A stretch of DNA of 64,000 nt from Branchiostoma floridae (GCF_000003815.2 NC_049991.1:15998971-16062970); one strand, 5' to 3'; shown: positions 45,401-60,400, numbered from the stretch's first letter. A program made the numbers and translations. The notes: generated by a model from the sequence alone, not told the origin.

Positions 45401-48400
45401 TTTTTTGTGGGTATAAAAGAACTGAGTAACTTCAGCTGCACATGTCAGTAGCTTAATTCCCATGAATCCTGTTTAGGGTCCACATTTTTCAGGTTTCCAA
45501 GGATGAAACCCTTTGTCTTTTGAATCCTTTCTTTCACTGGATCAAAGAGATGATCAACTTTAGCAGCAAATGTCTGAAACTCAATTCCAATTTTCCTTTT
45601 TGGCTTGACATTTTTTAGAAGATTTCCTAGGATGAAAGTCTTAAGTTTGTTTTCTGAGTCTATTTTTCTGCCACTGAACTATGCTACCACAGGAAGCACC
45701 ATCATTTGTTTAAACATCGTTTTGAGGCTTCAAATAAGTTCAGATACCAAAACGATTTTAGGGATTCATTGTGTACAATCTCAAGCAAGACTTAGAAGTG
45801 TATTTTAACAACTTTGATCCCAGAATGCTACTTGAAAATGTCTTGCAAGTGTGTCAGTTGTTCTGACAGAAGACAAATGGGAGTCCCTCTCACTGCAAAT
45901 TGTGCACATCGGACATTTACATCTGGTGCGTCAGTCATGACGTCTGTCCAGATCTTTTTGTTATCACCTTTAAAAGCCATGGTATTTTAATATGAAATCA
46001 AGACACAAGTACACAATGAACTCATCAGTTATATTGCCCTTGACTTTGCTGATCTTTGAAGAGGTCTGGGAATTTTGTAGTGTGATGAGAAAAGAAAACA
46101 GCCACAGCAGTCTATCAATCTGCATCGCAATAAATTTGCTAATAGGCGTCAGCATGTTCCATCAATATTTGCATCACTTGACACAGTTGGTTTAGCCACT
46201 GTGTACATGTCTAAAGGGTTACAATAACATGATTTTAGCGCGAGATTGCTGCTTAAAAGGGCATCAAATACAGGGCTTGTCATATTACCAATATCGGGAT
46301 GCTTGTTTCATTAAGAAGCAGTAAAGAGCTTTAGTGAAGTAGATGTTGTTGTCTTTTCCCGCGTGTGCTGAGCCGCTGGTATTTGTACGTTTCGGCACGT
46401 AATACGCTCGCTGTTGCTGAGCAACACGGTAAGACTTGTCAGAAAAGCAATGACTCCCACTCACCATTACTATTCAAATATTGATGTTCAGCTTTAAGGA
46501 AGAAGACTATTACCAGTTGGCAAAGAATATCTGTCAATAGAATAGGAAGACGAAAGTCCGTATACAGGAATGAAGATTGAGCAGATGGTTCAGACATGTA
46601 AGGGTCATTTTCTAAGGAGATAAAAGCTACATGATGCTCTTCCTGTATCCTGTAGGAAGTGCGGTTGAAAGGTTGTGACACGTGGAAGCCTTATAATTGG
46701 CATGACCAGTTGGTTTCACCTTACTACCTGTTTACTCACCTGCTGGTCCGGTGAGAAGACCTGGACCTGATATGTCACATGGACATGGGTGAGATGTGCA
46801 CAGCAGGGCCACTTAACTTTGTTAGACTAGTTTGAAAAAGTCACTTTTAGATGTTCATTGACAAATGAAAAGTAGATATAAGTTAGTGTATACTAAAAGT
46901 TCTAACAGTAATAATACTAAAAATGGATGGAATGTTTTTTTTTTCAATCACTGGCACAAGCAAAACATTCTCAAGGTTATCTTTTGATGGACTGGAGCAC
47001 AACATTTTTTGTTGGTCCAACGAGAAGAGAGTATGTATTACTAAGAAAAACACAATTTCACAGGTGTGTTTCCTAAAGGTAACTTAACAGGCTTTCCAAA
47101 CATCCTAGCAACACCTACCCAAGTGAGAAGGTGTGATCGGATTGTAGCGCGATGCTCCAAAGACAGGACACAAAAGGGCGCAAGGATCTGTTGGCTGCTG
47201 CCTTACTACTGGTTACCTAAGCAAGCTTCTTAATCAGATTAATAAGAGAAGGACAACAATTAAGGAAGCCCAGGCTTATGGGTCAGTAGTAATGGGGCCC
47301 TTTGTACTGGTTAAAAATCACTGGAAGCAACAAGATAAACCACAAGGAATAGAGCTATAGCTTCACAAGACTGCGCAATCTACTTATCGTCCAAAAAAAG
47401 CTGGCACTGTGTTGTCAGTTTTCGAATTCCCCCTGTAGACTACCAGAAAGGATTCAAACTTGAAAGACTGCAGCAAACTTTTTTATAGGAGATGCAGGGG
47501 AACAGATTTGATTCAAAGCAAGTTTCTTTGAGGCTGCTGCTTGCTGAAATATTTGCGTCTTTCAATTGAAAACAACAAAATATATTAAAAGTACTTGGTC
47601 ATACATACAGAATCTGTGGAAGATAAGATGCAATACTGTGATGAGTTATTTTTATGTGCAATACTTAAATGCAAAGACCATTTCATGGTACACACATGCA
47701 GACAGGGCCTAAAGTAAAAGCCAGCAGTGTGCTCCGTTTCACTGTGCTAATGGCAAGCAACAATAAAATGTGCTGAAATAGGACCAGGTACCACTTTGCC
47801 TGTGTCTTGAGCTTCATAGAAAGGCCTTCTAATTTGTCTAAACTTTGCCTGGACAGCTAGTACTGTTGATAAAAGCTTATAAATCACTGTCTGAAAACTT
47901 GACAGTGATCTTTAGGGCAAACTTCCCTGTGGTCAGAGTGGGCACATTCAGCTTTCTCACACATGTAGATGGTCTAATTTTACACACAGAAGACCTTTGA
48001 AGACGAGCTTTGCCGAAAGAAAGTTCTACAGTAGCGCCTTTGAAAACTAATTAGAGAAGTTGAAAGACATGATGTTGTAACCTTAAACATTTGCACACAG
48101 GATTGATGTACGTCTTGGTTCAGATCCTCTTCTATCAATAACTGCGATGACACAATTTCTTAAAACGTGTCACAATAAAAAGGCTCAGTCTGAACTTTTT
48201 ATGTATTGCTCCATGGTTAACGTTGACTGCAGCAAAATGTAATGTTTACAGTCATGGTGGCGCAAAGCTACCATCGGCACGAAGTGGAAACTGAAATACA
48301 TTGATTTTACACTTGCTCTGAAGAACTTGGAGATTCAAATACTAATGATGACTTTCACCTGGGCTCTTAAGGGTTGGCTTCAAGTTGCTGTAATTTCAAA

Positions 48401-51400
48401 GGCAAACACTTGGCTGGTGGCTCAAACATTGTAACAAGCCAACAAGGTTGAAAACTCACTTGCAATGTGTGAAGAATCAGTGGAAACGTTAGGTGGGCTG
48501 AAGCAGGTGTGTGTGTTTCTACTGCAAGCATGCAATGATGCCACACATATAATCCCAAAGGCATGGTATGTTCCTAACATGTACATGTAGAATCCTACCA
48601 GCTGCTTTCTAGTATGAAGCAAAGGTTTGTTGGCAAATTTTCTACTTGTGTGAAAACCTTAATGGTTATTGCTGCTAATATGGATGATGCTAATTTCAAA
48701 CATCAACTGTTACATTCTTGTTTTTCCATTTTTCTTACAGTAGAGCCCGAGTTGACGCCTTCATCTGATCAAGATGCTGTTGCAAAGATTCCCAGTCCAC
48801 AGGGAACCAGTCTTCTGCTTGTTACTCCTTACCTGCATCTGTGTGGTGGTTCATGGTCAAGACTGTCCGTCTGAGTGCACATGTGAAAACCCTGTGCAGG
48901 TGAGACTTTGACACTTTTTAGTACACTTTTGTTCTAATCAAAGTACTAATCAAAATCGGTAAAGCTGCAAATATTCAATTTTCAGGGTTTCTGTTTTCAT
49001 CAATTTTTCTCAGTTACAGAAATGTTACTTTATTTCAGGATCTTTAATTTTCATTTATATCAAATTATTAGATTTTTGCTACACTTCTGATTCACTAATA
49101 CAAAGCTGCAAGGCAATGAAAACTTCAGGGTCTCTACTTTTATCAGATTTTCCCCTGCTGAATAAACGTTTCTTTTCCACACACTCAGGCTGTTTGTCAG
49201 GGGGCAGGCTTGACAACTGTACCCACTGGCCTGGGCGCTGGCACATTATTCCTTGTCCTTGATGATAACAACATCACACAAATGCAACAAGGTGAATTCT
49301 CAGGGCTCCCCAGCCTGTTTGGACTCAGTGCTTCAAGGAACCTGATTTCCAGCATAGAGGAGGGCACGTTCACAGGACTGGCCTCACTGTGGCTACTCCT
49401 GCTGGAAGAGAACCAGTTGGTAGATGTACCGAACGGTACCTTTGACGGGCTGACGAGCTTGCAGCTACTCTCCCTGGAGGGAAACCAGCTCTCCTCTCTG
49501 GAGAGTCATGCCTTCAGTCCGCTGANNNNNNNNNNNNNNNNNNNNNNNNNNNNNNNNNNNNNNNNNNNNNNNNNNNNNNNNNNNNNNNNNNNNNNNNNNN
49601 NNNNNNNNNNNNNNNNNNNNNNNNNCTAATGACATGTCTGGAATTCACAACACACGTACAGCACCAGACCATACATTCCAACTGATAGCGAACGGTTCTG
49701 GTTAGACGATCAGAGAGTCAGGCACCTTCACATGACACTGAAACGAGCGGATGGGCCAATCAGAGATGAGACTGAGTTGTCATCATCCTACAGACCTTCT
49801 CAATCTTCGATGTCAACGGAATCCAGATATTCCACAGAACCATACAGCCCCACAGAAGACGAGTGGTTTTGGAGGAATGATACGAAGGTCAAGGAAGTTC
49901 AGATGACCTTGAAAAGACCAGACGGGCCAATAAGAGACGAGACTGAGCTATCATCACCCAGACCTTCTTATTCTTCTACATCTGACTCAGCAATTTCCAG
50001 ATATTCCACTAGACCATACAGCCCAACTGAGGAGGACAGGTTCTGGAGAAATGACAAGAGGGCCAGGGACATTCAGTCGACCTTGAAGAGACCAGATGGG
50101 CCAATAAGAGATGAGACTGAGCTTTCATCAGCAAGGCCTTCTCATTCTTCTAGATCAGAAACTTCCAGATACTCCAACAAAACTTACAGCGCCACTGAGG
50201 AGGACTGGTTTTGGAGAAACGACATGAAGGTCAGAGATGTTCATTCGACTTTGAGGAGGCCAGATGGGCCACTAAGAAGATGAGACTGAGTTATCGTCAG
50301 TAAGGCCTTCTGATTCTTCCACACGTGATTCAGTCATTTCCAGATATTCCACAAGTCCGTACAATCCCACAGATGAAGACAGGTTCTGGAGAAATGACAC
50401 GAGGGTCAGAGACATTCATTCGACCTTGAAGAGACCAGACGGGCCAAAAAGAGATGAGACAAATCTGATGTTTTATAGTAGCTGAGGTCATATCAGGGCA
50501 GTCGAGTAGTTTGTTTTCCTTGCTTTCAATTTGCATACCTCTTAAAATGGAGCTGAAATATTCAAGAACATGTGAGTATAAGACAAGTATGAGACAAAGT
50601 TTTTGTATTTTTGTATTGTGAAGCATTATTTATAAAGATTAGGTTCTGATATCCCAACTATAAGCTGAGGATCAGATAATTTCAATTTTGCCCTGGGTTG
50701 TCGCTTAATTTGTTATTAGAGGGTAAATACTTCCTGGTTCTTTCCCACACTGTATGCTTCATCATTTCAGATATGAAATCATAATAGCTGCATTGTACAG
50801 AGTACATGCAGACTGTAAAAGAGAGTTACAATGGCATTGGCTGGTTTAAATTGACAAAAGTAGTCATGGTTATTGATATTATATATGCATACCTGGGGGT
50901 AAATGTTATTTGACTTAATATATGTTGTATACACAAGTAGCTAGAGTACATTTTATGTGCAAGTGAATTCATGTTTCTAAGGATTATACTTTGGATGCAC
51001 TTTAATTGTTGTTATCGTCTATGACAATGAAAAGCAATAAACTTTGTAATTTTAAAAGTTTGTTCTTGTCTTGGTACAATCAAGGAGGTTGCAATACACA
51101 GTCTTGAGTTGTGAAGCATTACGGTAATAAAATTAGAAAATAATACATTCTAATTTCTGCAACTCCAGACTACATTGTCAACAAGGTCATTAACCTTACC
51201 TGCACATTGCTCAGTTAGTAACCTTTGTGCACAAAGGTGTACACTGTAAGGTTACAGTTCACACAACAAAGTTAACACAAAACTCTGTACTCTGAACATG
51301 CTACTTTTAAGTCAACAGATCAAATCAGTAGTCAGTCATATGAAGTTTTGATGACTTCTTAAGTAAATGTAATGATTCAATGATTACAAACACCACATAC

Positions 51401-54400
51401 ACATATTTAACTTTCAATCCCTGGAACTGTGTTTAGCCTAGCATTGGATACAATTTAGCAATGTCAAAATCTTTTCATGAAAACTTTCTTCCCAATCAGC
51501 AAGAGTCCCCATACAGTAGCAGAAATGAGTTCTGTTTGTCCTACTGTAGTACAGTAATCTTACCAGGCATGATTTTTTCAGTGTGCTATGCATGTGGACT
51601 TGATTGACTGACAAGTTAAGCAGGAAAGAACGCCAAAACCTTTGTACTTGTGTCCTTTCTTCTATCAATAGGCTATACTATTTGCTCTAAAGTTTCTGTG
51701 ACTCAAGTCAACATAACACCAAGCAACTTTCTATGAAGCTTCATAAAATTATTGAGTGGAAGAAAGAAATCGTTCATTAGTTTAGGGATCCTTATTTGCT
51801 TTACACTTAACATTACATGTAGCTTATAACGTTAATGCCCCATAAAAACCTTTCATTGATTAACAGCTAAAACGGCCTGATAAAATCACATTAGGCCAAG
51901 AGAATAGTGACTAAAAAGCTCTATCCTAATTTCTGGGCCCTGAAACCCCAAAAAATAACAGTGCATCAACAAACACCAGTCCTGTAGACATTAGGTTTTG
52001 TGACTTTTGCGGGCAAAATATCCAAGGGCTGTTCTTTGCACTTGCACAACTCTCAAGAAAAGATTATGACTCACACAACAACTAAGACACAAACTCAGTA
52101 TCCTGTTCTAAATCAGGGGGTGCCTGAAGTGGAAGAGTTTAAGACATTCCAGCCCTCATTACTGACCCATGTGTTACCAGTAAAGCTCTCTAAACTTGAG
52201 CAGGGATCAGGGAAGTCTTACTGTATGTACACAGCCACCCGTTGATTCTAAGTTAAACAGACCACGCCTCGGAGTTCATTACTTGTCACGGGTATCCTAG
52301 CAATGAAGGAACACATCTGTATAACAACCTTAGAAACATTGTCCAACTTTACAGATAAAAAAAAAACAAAAAAAACTGCTAGCTGGTCAAGACTGCCTAA
52401 AACATTGACCACAGCCAATTGACAAATAAGACAGGTAAAGTCCGTCACACAGTTGACAAGCTTTAGACAAATTGTTGATTGGTGGGAATGCTAAGAAGTT
52501 GCAGAGAGTCAAGCATATCTTTTTGCTTGAAAATCTACCTTTAATTTATCGATTTATCAGATCGAATAGATCTATTTGACCTGCAAACATTGGCTGATCC
52601 CTAAAAATCATGCATGATTGAGAGAGTCGGAGAGACCATTATTGCAGACTATGTCACTAAGGCCACACCAATTTAATTTCTTGGTTCACGGATTCGCTCG
52701 CTCCTATTTTTTGGGAAAAAAAATAAAAATAAAAATTACCACTCAGCAAATTTTCACCATTAATGAAACCATTCACCAGCTTTCTGGTGTAGCAAATTGG
52801 CCTTTATATTATAAGCTCCTTAAAGTGTGGGTACAGGTGCTGTTACTGTACAATAATAGTGTTTTTGTACTTTTTTCAAGCTGAAAACTTTTTTTCTTTA
52901 TGTTTTGGATTAGCCGTTACCTTTACCCCAACCATTTTACAATTTTTATTTTTATTTTTATTTCGCCCTCTCGCTCCATATTTTTTATGAAAAAATCCGT
53001 GAACCAAGAAATTAAATTGGTGTGGCCTAAGAATCACAGATTCTCTAGCCGAATGATTTTTTCTTGATTAACAGAGGTATAAGGAAGGGGAACTATGTGT
53101 TGTTCCATTATCAGCATGCATCAACACTTGTAAATATTTTTCTTGGTTAAATAATGACTCCTGTATTTGGCCATTTGACAGTAATCACATTTAATCATCA
53201 GCCCTGAAGAAATGATCAAAATATGCAAAGTGTTGACACAACCTTGCTTATACAAACATTAAATGTTATGACATGATTTTGTTACCCATAGAAACAGAAT
53301 GTCTCCCAAAGAAAGCGCCTGCAGATATTTGAATAATAATATGTATTCTCCATTGGAAGATAACTGTTAGTATCATACATGTGTGTGTGTGTGTCATAAC
53401 TGTAAGAGAGATAGGTGTGAAAATGAATGAAAAATAAGGAATCTGATGATGAATCATCTGTTTTGACTTGTTAGCAGCAATATTGCTATGGTGCTGGCAG
53501 ATACTGTAGAGGGTGTGGTCTGATAGGCGTGTGCTTAAGGCCACAACTTGCGTCAACAGTCAAGTTTTGGACAGGCTTCATAAAAGCTGGGACAGCGTAG
53601 TGGTGACGACCATACAGTACAAAACATTCACAACTCCAGATCCATTGGAAACGGCATCCCTCTAAAAAAAGGTAACTATCTAGAAGCTCTTAACATTGGC
53701 ATATGTACATGTAGACTTGAGATATATTTCCCATGTGAGTGAATGTAACTAGAGTAAAGCTTTCATTTTTACATATGTTCACCTGGTCCGGAAAACAACG
53801 TACAAAACGCTTTACGACCTCTGAGTAAAATGAAGAATATTCCCTTGGTTTACAATCAATAACACAACAGTTAACCGCCTACGTGAGCAAAGTTTTCCTC
53901 ACTTCTTGGTCATGTGTTTCACGTTCAATCGTCAATGTATTGATTTCGCATGTGATAATTGCACTTTGCCTTGCAATTGTCAACTACGTAACTATACTGA
54001 CTACCAGCAACCTCTGTCTGAAAGGAACAGGTAAGGAAGGACAGGTTTTTAACTGTAATTTCTTGTTTTGTCTTCTATCATAATAAGAAAAGGGGTCATA
54101 CATTGAGGCATTTAAGGGTCTAAGGTACATAAAACATACCATATGAGGACAAAACATTTGTTTGCTTCACATACCTGGCAAAGTATGTTTGATTAAGCAT
54201 AGCGAGCCGCTCAATATTTGCTTGCGTTGACTTCCTTAATCTATTGTTACAGTAACAATTACAATATTGAAAACTCTCTACTGCGTATTTATATCTAATG
54301 GAATAATCACTTCCTTGACTAATCTAAGATTTTTTTCATCCATTCAGGAATGGATCTGCATTTGCTTGTAAAAATGTCATGGTATTTTCGCATCAGCATG

Positions 54401-57400
54401 TGATTGGCGTATGGTAGTGACAAAGTCAACACTTGGAAAAGGTTTAATTCTGAAATCGTTGTGTATTTCAGTAATACCTCGGCTTGACGATGAGGAATAT
54501 TTTGTTCTATCTGGGGTTGGTGGCTGTGGTTGTCGCCAGTGCCACAGCTCAAACTACCGCCACCACGGCTGCCTCTACTACAACTGCAGCTGGCACAGGT
54601 AGTACCGCAGCAGCGGGTGGTACCACAGTAGCTGGGGGTACCACAGCAGCCGGTACCAGTGGTGATGCTACCACAGCCGCTGCCGGCACAACCGCTACAA
54701 CAATGGTTAGTCAGGCTAACTTTTCCTTTATACCCGGTAATTCTTTTTTAAGTGACACATGCCCAATTGTGCATGTCAAGGATTGGGCTGTACAGCCATG
54801 TGAAAAGCTCTGTCGAGGAGGACAACCTTCATACCTGTATCACTAATTTTTGCAAGCGAAGAACCAGCCATCCGCACTTTTGAACGATAATAAACATTTC
54901 ACTGTTAAATCTTGTAACTGTATTTTGAACCTAGTGTCTTCAAACTTCAAACCACAAATCATAAGAAGAAACGAAATGTACTGCTGAGCACCACACTCGT
55001 GATAACGAAAGTCTTAAAAGTGCAATGAAATTCAATACATGTATGTGAAATGTTTTGTAACAAATGTCCACAAATTCAGACTGTCCATGTCCTTACCTTC
55101 TACATTTTGTAGACAAATCTAATATGAGTGTATGAAAAGCCATCCCCTTCCACGAAACAAGCTCATTATTCTTTGTATCCTGCATTTTCAGGCCACGACA
55201 ACTGCCAGCGGAACTACCGTCCTGCCGTACATGTTCCTTGTGATTGCCCTGGCCTGTCTCACTCTGCTGGCATAAAACTGACACAGTTAGACCTGGCAAC
55301 AGACAGGATGGAGCAAGATTTCAAGAGAGGGTTGCAAAATTAGAATCAAGAACAGGAATGTTCAACATCACTATCAAAAGACTTCTTCATAAAATGACTC
55401 AAAGAACAATGATTCAGACATCTACTTAGTAGTGCCACTGTGTAGAAAAAGGCTCACAGAGTGCATCTCAAAAGCTCCCTAAGTAGCAACTTTGTAAGAG
55501 AGGGGTGCAATCTAAGAATCAAGAACAGGAGTGTTCAATATTACTGTTGAAAGCTTCTTCATAAAATGACTCAAAGTCAAACAACAATGATTAACATCTA
55601 ATAGGTTGAAAAAGGGACAGAGTGGATCTCAAAATCTCACTAAGTAGTAACTTTGTTTTGTGAAATTGTTTAGATATTTCAACAAAACAATGATTCACAT
55701 GTGATTGAGTATTCTGTATGCTATAATCAGTGTCAGATCTTCTCCACATCACCTATCCCTACGGTTGATGATGAAACGTGGATTGTTCCGTAGCAACAAA
55801 ATATGTGTGCAAATTGTATCAAGATGGAAACGTTTGTGTCCTGACCTCAGCTGTATCATTGAAAGTAGCAATTCATACTGCAAAACTGATTGTTTTCAAT
55901 ATTACATGTGATCAGACTATGCTGTGACAGTCATTTAAGATTACAAAAGCTTTTAAGGACATTGTTGAAGGGACGTGTGATGTTGGTCTCTAGAAGGAAT
56001 AGCACTAAATACATTGTAAGCTGTTAGAATACTAGCATCTACACCTACATGTATTTTGAATTTTTAACAAATGCAGAATTTAAATCTTAATAACCCAAAT
56101 AATGGAGCAAGCCATGATTGGTCAGTGAAATATGAACTAGGGCAAATTTTAATTGTAACCACGTGTATATAATAGCTTTAATTGCCATTGTCCAAGAGCC
56201 ACAGAGAGTCCTTTTGTAAATGTACGTCATGCTTAAAGTGCAATGATTGCTTGCTGCTAAGACTTGGATTGAAAAAAAAAGTGGTGGAAATGAAGCTTTG
56301 GAATAAAGAAAGACTTCACCATACATCTTGTTTTGTATGTGTCTTGTGTTGACAATGATACGTTAAGTAGCTACAATTTATAAAATTCATTCATTCATCC
56401 ATCCATCCATCCATCTATCCATCATTTTGTTGTAAATGGATAAGTGCAATTGGAGCTTACCTGTATTACTATTGGGAAGTACTGCCTGGTTCACTGCATA
56501 CACAGAGGCTGTTGGCTCATACATTTGCATGAGGGATGTCTGAAACATTTTGATACATAATTGTACAAGTTATCTCAAAATACCCCCGGAACTACTCTTC
56601 TGGGTGTAATTGAACATACAAAGCATGTATCTTTTTTATGCATTCACATATTAGTGTCTTCATACAACAAATCTACATTCTAATTAATTCTTCATGATGC
56701 ACTGTTATTTTTCTGACTTGCAAGAATTTGAGATGTAAGGCTCATGTGATAGGCTACAACATCTGACCAAAGGCATGAGAATGGTTAAAGGCTTAAAGCA
56801 TACAGTACTGTTCTGCTGCCCTGGCAGTCTTCATGTTGCTAATGTACAAAAACTGTTACATCAATGAAGGATAGACATCCAGGTAATAAGATATGCCAAA
56901 TAGCAATTACTCAAGCAACTGGACATGATTTTGGAAACATGGAGTAATTGCTATTTGGCATAAAAACTGTTACAGTATCATTTGGATCAAGCAGATTCAT
57001 TACTGCACAATAACATTGCAGTCAAATACTACAACAAACAAACATTCTTCCTTTCCTTCAGGCAGTTTACCTTGATTATTGCCAGCAGTGTTCTCTCTTC
57101 TTGCAGCCAAACTTGTCGCTTGTCTGGTGTTACGTTCACATCCACTGAATCTACAAGAGAAAGACACACATAGGAATGTGTCAAGACAAAGTATTATGGA
57201 TGTCTTAGAAGAACATAAACATTCATGTTCGAATCAATTACATTCAATCTCTGGATGAAAAACAGATAATTACTCCCGAATGTTTCGAGTGACAGCCATC
57301 ACTCTTCTTCAGTGTTATTAGAATGAATTAAACTGGCATAAGAACATCAACATTTATGAAAATCAACCTATTAGCAGTTACAGTGCAGCACAATAGATCA

Positions 57401-60400
57401 GTAACAGATACATATGGAAACCTGGAGTGCTGAGTCCATCGCTGCTTTACCTGACTTAGCTCTTGAATGTGTTTGTTTAGCTGTGTGGAATACTGTGAAG
57501 ATGATTTTCACAAAGCAAGTGTCAGACATAAAGTTACTAAACTCACCCCTGGCCAAGGAGATATCCAGGACGACAAATGGATACTGGTGTCTGTTGTACA
57601 TGTGGTAGACTTCGTTCACAACCTTGGACACCTGCACAATGCATAGGACAGAAGGTTAACTCGGAATTTCTATCTACAGTGAGGGTGCCATACAAAACTC
57701 AATGCCTTTTTGACTTAAAAGCAATAAGCCACACTTAAATAATAGCAAGGTAGAAAGTGGTAATTAGCTGTGGTAGACTTCAAAACTCTCTTTTCCTGGC
57801 ATCAAACCACACACAAACAAATCGTACATGATATGTTCAACAAGTCTAAAATGGAAGGTATTTACGATAGTGTCCAATTCAATCACATTGTCAGTACAAA
57901 TATTGTAAGCTAAACCAATCAACAGCTGTTTGCAAGAGGGAAGGCAGAGCTACCTGTGCTACCAGTGTAGTATCAATGAGAGAGATGTACACTGCCTGGT
58001 TGCCTGTTTATAGGGCTGATTTTGACAGACTTTGAAGTCTGCCATTCAATCGTAGAGGTTTACAGATGTTCAAGTTCCAGTTGCCCTCTAGAGTAAATAA
58101 CATTACTACAAAATCACATATCTACCTTTGGCAGATCACAAGGTCTCTTGTTGATAAAGAAGTACTGCCTGTCTGAGCTGCTCCTGCCCTGGCCATGGGA
58201 ACATGTGGACAGGTAACCTGTAATACTGACGAATAAAAACAGGCTTTAGCCAATCTGGTGCATGTATTCATCTTTTTGATGTTGTCTGATACTTGTATCT
58301 TTATCCGTATCCGTACAGATGGAACAACTGCTCTCCACACCAGTTTTAGAGTTATGTGATGCATTTTTCTCTCTTTACAAATGATCACATTTTAAAGCAC
58401 TCAGCTAGCAAAAAGGAACTAGTTTATTCACCTGAAGAGGTCTGTGTTGCCCCCCTTGACCCCCATCTCCTCCGCCACCTCCTGACTGGGTCTGTTCTGC
58501 ACAAACTGCAGCAGGCCCGACAGCTGCTTGGGACCGAACACGTTGGTGACGTTTTCCTTCATGTTCATGTTCCCATTGGTGCTCACCACTGTCGTACGCT
58601 TACTGAGGGGTGAATAAAGAACTGGTGTTGAAGTGTAGCAACTATCAAAAAATTGTGTTGGAGTATAGCAACAGCATTTTTATAAAGGGACTGAACACGT
58701 TGGTGACGTTTTCCTTCATGTTCACGTTCCCATTGGTGCTCACCACTGTGGTGCGCTTACTGAGGGGGAAATAAAGAACTAGTGTTGAAGTATAGCAACT
58801 ATCAAATAGAAAGACAGGATAAGAACACAGCAGTTTGGAGTTAGTTGGTGACATTCTCCTTCATGTTCACATTCCCATTGGTGCTCAATACTGTGGTGCG
58901 CTTGCTGAGGGGTGAATAAAGAACTGGTCATACTCATAGCAACTATCAAATAATTAAAGTCAGCATTTTCATAAAGGGGCCGAACGCTTTGGTCACATTC
59001 TCCTTCATGTTCATATACTTCACTGCTTTACACCCTTCTTAAAAAAACTGAAACATACTCTAGAATTTTGATACATTCAATCACTAGACCAGGAACAGAA
59101 TGAACAGCATGACCCCATAAGACTCACCCTTTGCCAGCCTGATTAGTGCAGGTTATTCTGACATTAGTGCTGATGATGCAGTAGGCATACAGCACAGTCA
59201 ACATCCTGGAGTACTCCTGGGGAGACACAGATGGAAACATGGTCATTTTGACTGGTAAATCCCTCAAGTATCAGGTAAGTTACAGTAGTAGCTCTGTCCA
59301 GTCTTGAGTAGACTTTTATGGGATAACACTGCTCGCTCGCTCACCATTACACCACTCACTCACTCATTCACATGCTTGCACCTAGGTGCCATCCCATTGA
59401 ATCCATATCCTGTTACAGCAACAAATATAGTTTAAAGTACCAGCATTGTTGATAATGTATATACTATACACGTAAATGTAAATACATATGTTACTTTGTA
59501 GACAAGTCTTCTATATCATAAGACAAAGCAGTATTTAAGAGCATCTTTTTTTTCTTACCTTCTTAAGATTCCTGAGAAACTCCTTATGTCTGACTGGGAG
59601 TGTGCAGAAAATCTGCTGGATGGTGACAGTGGTGCCTTGCTGGAAAACAAAAATCACCAGTCAACCTTCTGTGCAATGTTTTATTCTCATAAACAAGGTG
59701 CCTAATACTTGAAACCACAATCTAGATTTGTGGCATAACAGTTGGAGCATTTGGTTGATAACCTGGGATCATCCTCTGATATGACCCTGATATGATGTTG
59801 TGCCCTTGGGGAAGGTAACATCTATTATCATAATACCGGTACGTTTACGACGATTTCTCTAGCCATACTGAATTGACAAATTGTCAACGCATCATTTTCT
59901 CCAGTTACATGTTGCTGTTATAGGTTACCCTTGCCACTTCTTCTGTGTAACTTTTCTGCCACTCTTGTCCTGCTAAAAGCGTAATATTGTAATTGTAACA
60001 CGCCGCGGAATTACACGGCGAACGGGCGCGTGGCTGGGAGGGGGTAAAAAATACCGGTAGGAAGAAACACGGCACAATTAACTGCCGCTATGCACATTTA
60101 TACATCCTCTGATGTTCCTTCCTTTAGTGTCAGTAAATGCATAAAACATAAACCTGCATGAGCATACAAAATGTCATGAGAAAACGGACGTATACTGTCA
60201 AGAATTTTCATTTAACTTCTGTCCGTCACAACCGCTATGACGTAATACTTCACTGCTAGCGTAGATATAAAAATGGCGGGAAAATGGCTGCGTACGTTCA
60301 ATTTTGCCCATTCAGTCTTAGATCCGGGCTATTATGCAACGGTTCTTCACACTTTTACATGAGTTGTAGGTCACCAACAGAAATTCAAGATTGTTGTTGA

